Source: Cliona cf. orientalis
Lineage: Eukaryota > Porifera > Demospongiae > Clionaida > Clionaidae
Direction: 5' to 3'
Assembly (NCBI GenBank): GCA_963930775.1
Contig: OZ005696.1
Location: 1,984,001 to 2,048,000, forward strand
DNA length: 64,000 nt
Below, one piece after another: positions 62,933 to 64,000 of the stretch. Within the stretch, counting starts at the first letter, position 1; each line of letters opens with the position of its first letter. The notes below the pieces were generated by a model. The model was not told the origin of the DNA. It saw nothing but the letters and a program-made list of their open reading frames with translations, and did no database searches. A program made the translations under genes and the position numbers.

Positions 62933-63683
62933 TGGAATAGTCTAAGAACGTAAAATTCTGCAAATGTTGATCAGTGTGAGAGTATGAATTGATGTATCAG
63001 CTCTGCATAACTGATGGATGAGTGTCTATAAATCTATAATTATATATAGATCTCGATTCCATTCATGGTTCATGTACATGCATCACTGAATGCTTTCCTT
63101 AAGCACTGAAAATGGCTACATAGTATGTGTACCGTGAACTCATCAGCTTTGAAGTTGGTTTCCTCTGGTTTCGGTAACAGTTGTACTTTCTGAACATCAT
63201 GATCCCCATTTGTGTAGGAAAGACTACAGCTGATGGTGCAAATGTTTGCAGTAATAGTTGCCATCGTAGTATAGTATGTTGTTTGGCTTTGATTGATTTT
63301 TGCACAATGGACTCTGAGTTGCATTCTAGTGATCATAGTTATCAGGATATTGTGGCAAAACCTATTCTGCCAAATCTAATGCAACATAATTTGACTCTAT
63401 GCACACATGTATGCTGGTTTGCATTCAGCAGTAATATCGGTAGATACTGCTATGGTATATATTATAACAGTTACTATCATGGCTATTTACGTAGCACAAC
63501 ATGAAAGCTAAGGCTGTGTACGTAAACTTGCCACACATCCAAATTTAATAATAATTGCTCACAGTTATTAAATAGTTATAGCTATACCATTGCATTCTAC
63601 AACAATATTAAATTTTATTTGTGGTAACTACTATTGACAAACTACATGTAGTCAAAGGTTGTGTTTGTGTTGTGTTTCCATCA
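62933..63683. other. Interval between gene I and the next adhesion GPCR
   Basis: This contains an 88-codon minus-strand frame (63336-63070) with some Cys and Thr but no recognisable domain, and plausible splice sites at neither end that I can defend. I treat it as unresolved. 63480-63683 is AT-rich and probably the 3' UTR of the partial GPCR. Confidence 0.4.
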
Positions 63684-64000
63684 TTAAAATTTGGTTAATC
63701 CATGAGCAGTGCCAGTGGGCTCTTTATCACTCATTGTGGATGCTTGAGCTGCTGATAGGTCTTCCTTCTCTGGCTTCTCACTTGCATCAATCATTGACTT
63801 GCTTTCATTGATAATATCTAATGTTGGAACACTGCAGCCTTTCTTCTCCCCCCTCTGAAGTGCAGACATTTCGATTCGTGAATCGGTGGCTGTTGATACT
63901 GACTTGACAATACTGTAGAGCTGCATTGATTTGCTACTGACTTTAGTGAGCCACGCCTTCCATTGGTCTCGTGCTTCTGGCTTTCTCACTCCATGAAGGA
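63684..64000 (-). CDS. Second adhesion GPCR, C-terminal fragment (cut by window end)
   Basis: The frame runs off the right edge and ends at a stop at 63684. It reads LHGVRKPEARDQWKAWLT, matching the post-TM7 sequence FFHGCRNPKARQQWRHWFT of gene E, then a Ser/Lys/Glu-rich cytoplasmic tail of about 85 residues, longer than E's. Same strand and family as gene E, so adhesion GPCRs flank the multipass-protein array on both sides. Confidence 0.75.
   Translation of the reverse strand, partial: LHGVRKPEARDQWKAWLTKVSSKSMQLYSIVKSVSTATDSRIEMSALQRGEKKGCSVPTLDIINESKSMIDASEKPEKEDLSAAQASTMSDKEPTGTAHGLTKF

Noticed and set aside
63070..63336. 88-codon minus-strand frame as a separate gene or exon
   Set aside because: No recognisable domain, no defended splice sites and no partner exon; left unassigned.

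Overview
The window is from an animal nuclear genome. Genes are spliced with GT..AG introns, and they encode metazoan families: a class I Rab11-FIP, a receptor tyrosine phosphatase (RPTP), immunoglobulin-superfamily receptors, an adhesion GPCR, and large secreted/membrane proteins with a predicted right-handed beta-helix. Compact genes, AT-rich short introns and the recurrent palindromic TACATGTA tracts fit an early-branching metazoan, most likely a demosponge. That assignment is inference; no species marker is present.

Layout. (1) 1-7640, plus strand: the 3' part (five exons, 1,993 codons) of a very large Gln/Ala/His/Ser-rich protein with RGG and AT-hook-like stretches, probably nuclear; I do not recognise the family. 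(2) 8292-24115, minus strand: a nine-exon Rab11 family-interacting protein with an N-terminal C2 domain, an NPF motif and a C-terminal Rab11-binding helix in a tiny last exon. Its introns are full of repeats: GA microsatellites, inverted-repeat elements and palindromic tracts. (3) 24116-26329: promoter-like CpG-rich sequence with an NRF1-type palindrome, then gene-poor DNA. (4) 26330-43294, minus strand: four receptor genes head to tail. A is an RPTP with two FN3-like domains, a cysteine-less Ig domain on the cytoplasmic side and two PTP domains, the second dead. B has A's ectodomain joined to another gene's transmembrane segment and tail. C and D are paralogous receptors with four Ig-like domains, an SEA-like region, one transmembrane segment and a tyrosine-motif tail. 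(5) 44010-47123, minus: a small adhesion GPCR. (6) 47205-62932: a family of intronless-coding multipass proteins. F and I are intact, G is frameshifted, H carries an added beta-helix ectodomain, and two decayed relics remain. (7) 63684-64000: the C-terminus of a second adhesion GPCR, cut by the window edge.

The most interesting result is at 31960-36900. A tandem duplication of about 2.45 kb, with breakpoints inside two neighbouring genes, has produced gene B: it shows the extracellular part of phosphatase receptor A but uses the membrane anchor and tyrosine-bearing tail of gene C. The locus therefore presents one ectodomain on a phosphatase and on a Tyr-tail, and one tail under two different ectodomains. 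This is the architecture of paired immune or allorecognition receptors. Exon phases were checked by hand: A, B, C, D and E each give a single open frame from a signal peptide to a stop (1143, 502, 821, 861 and 588 aa).
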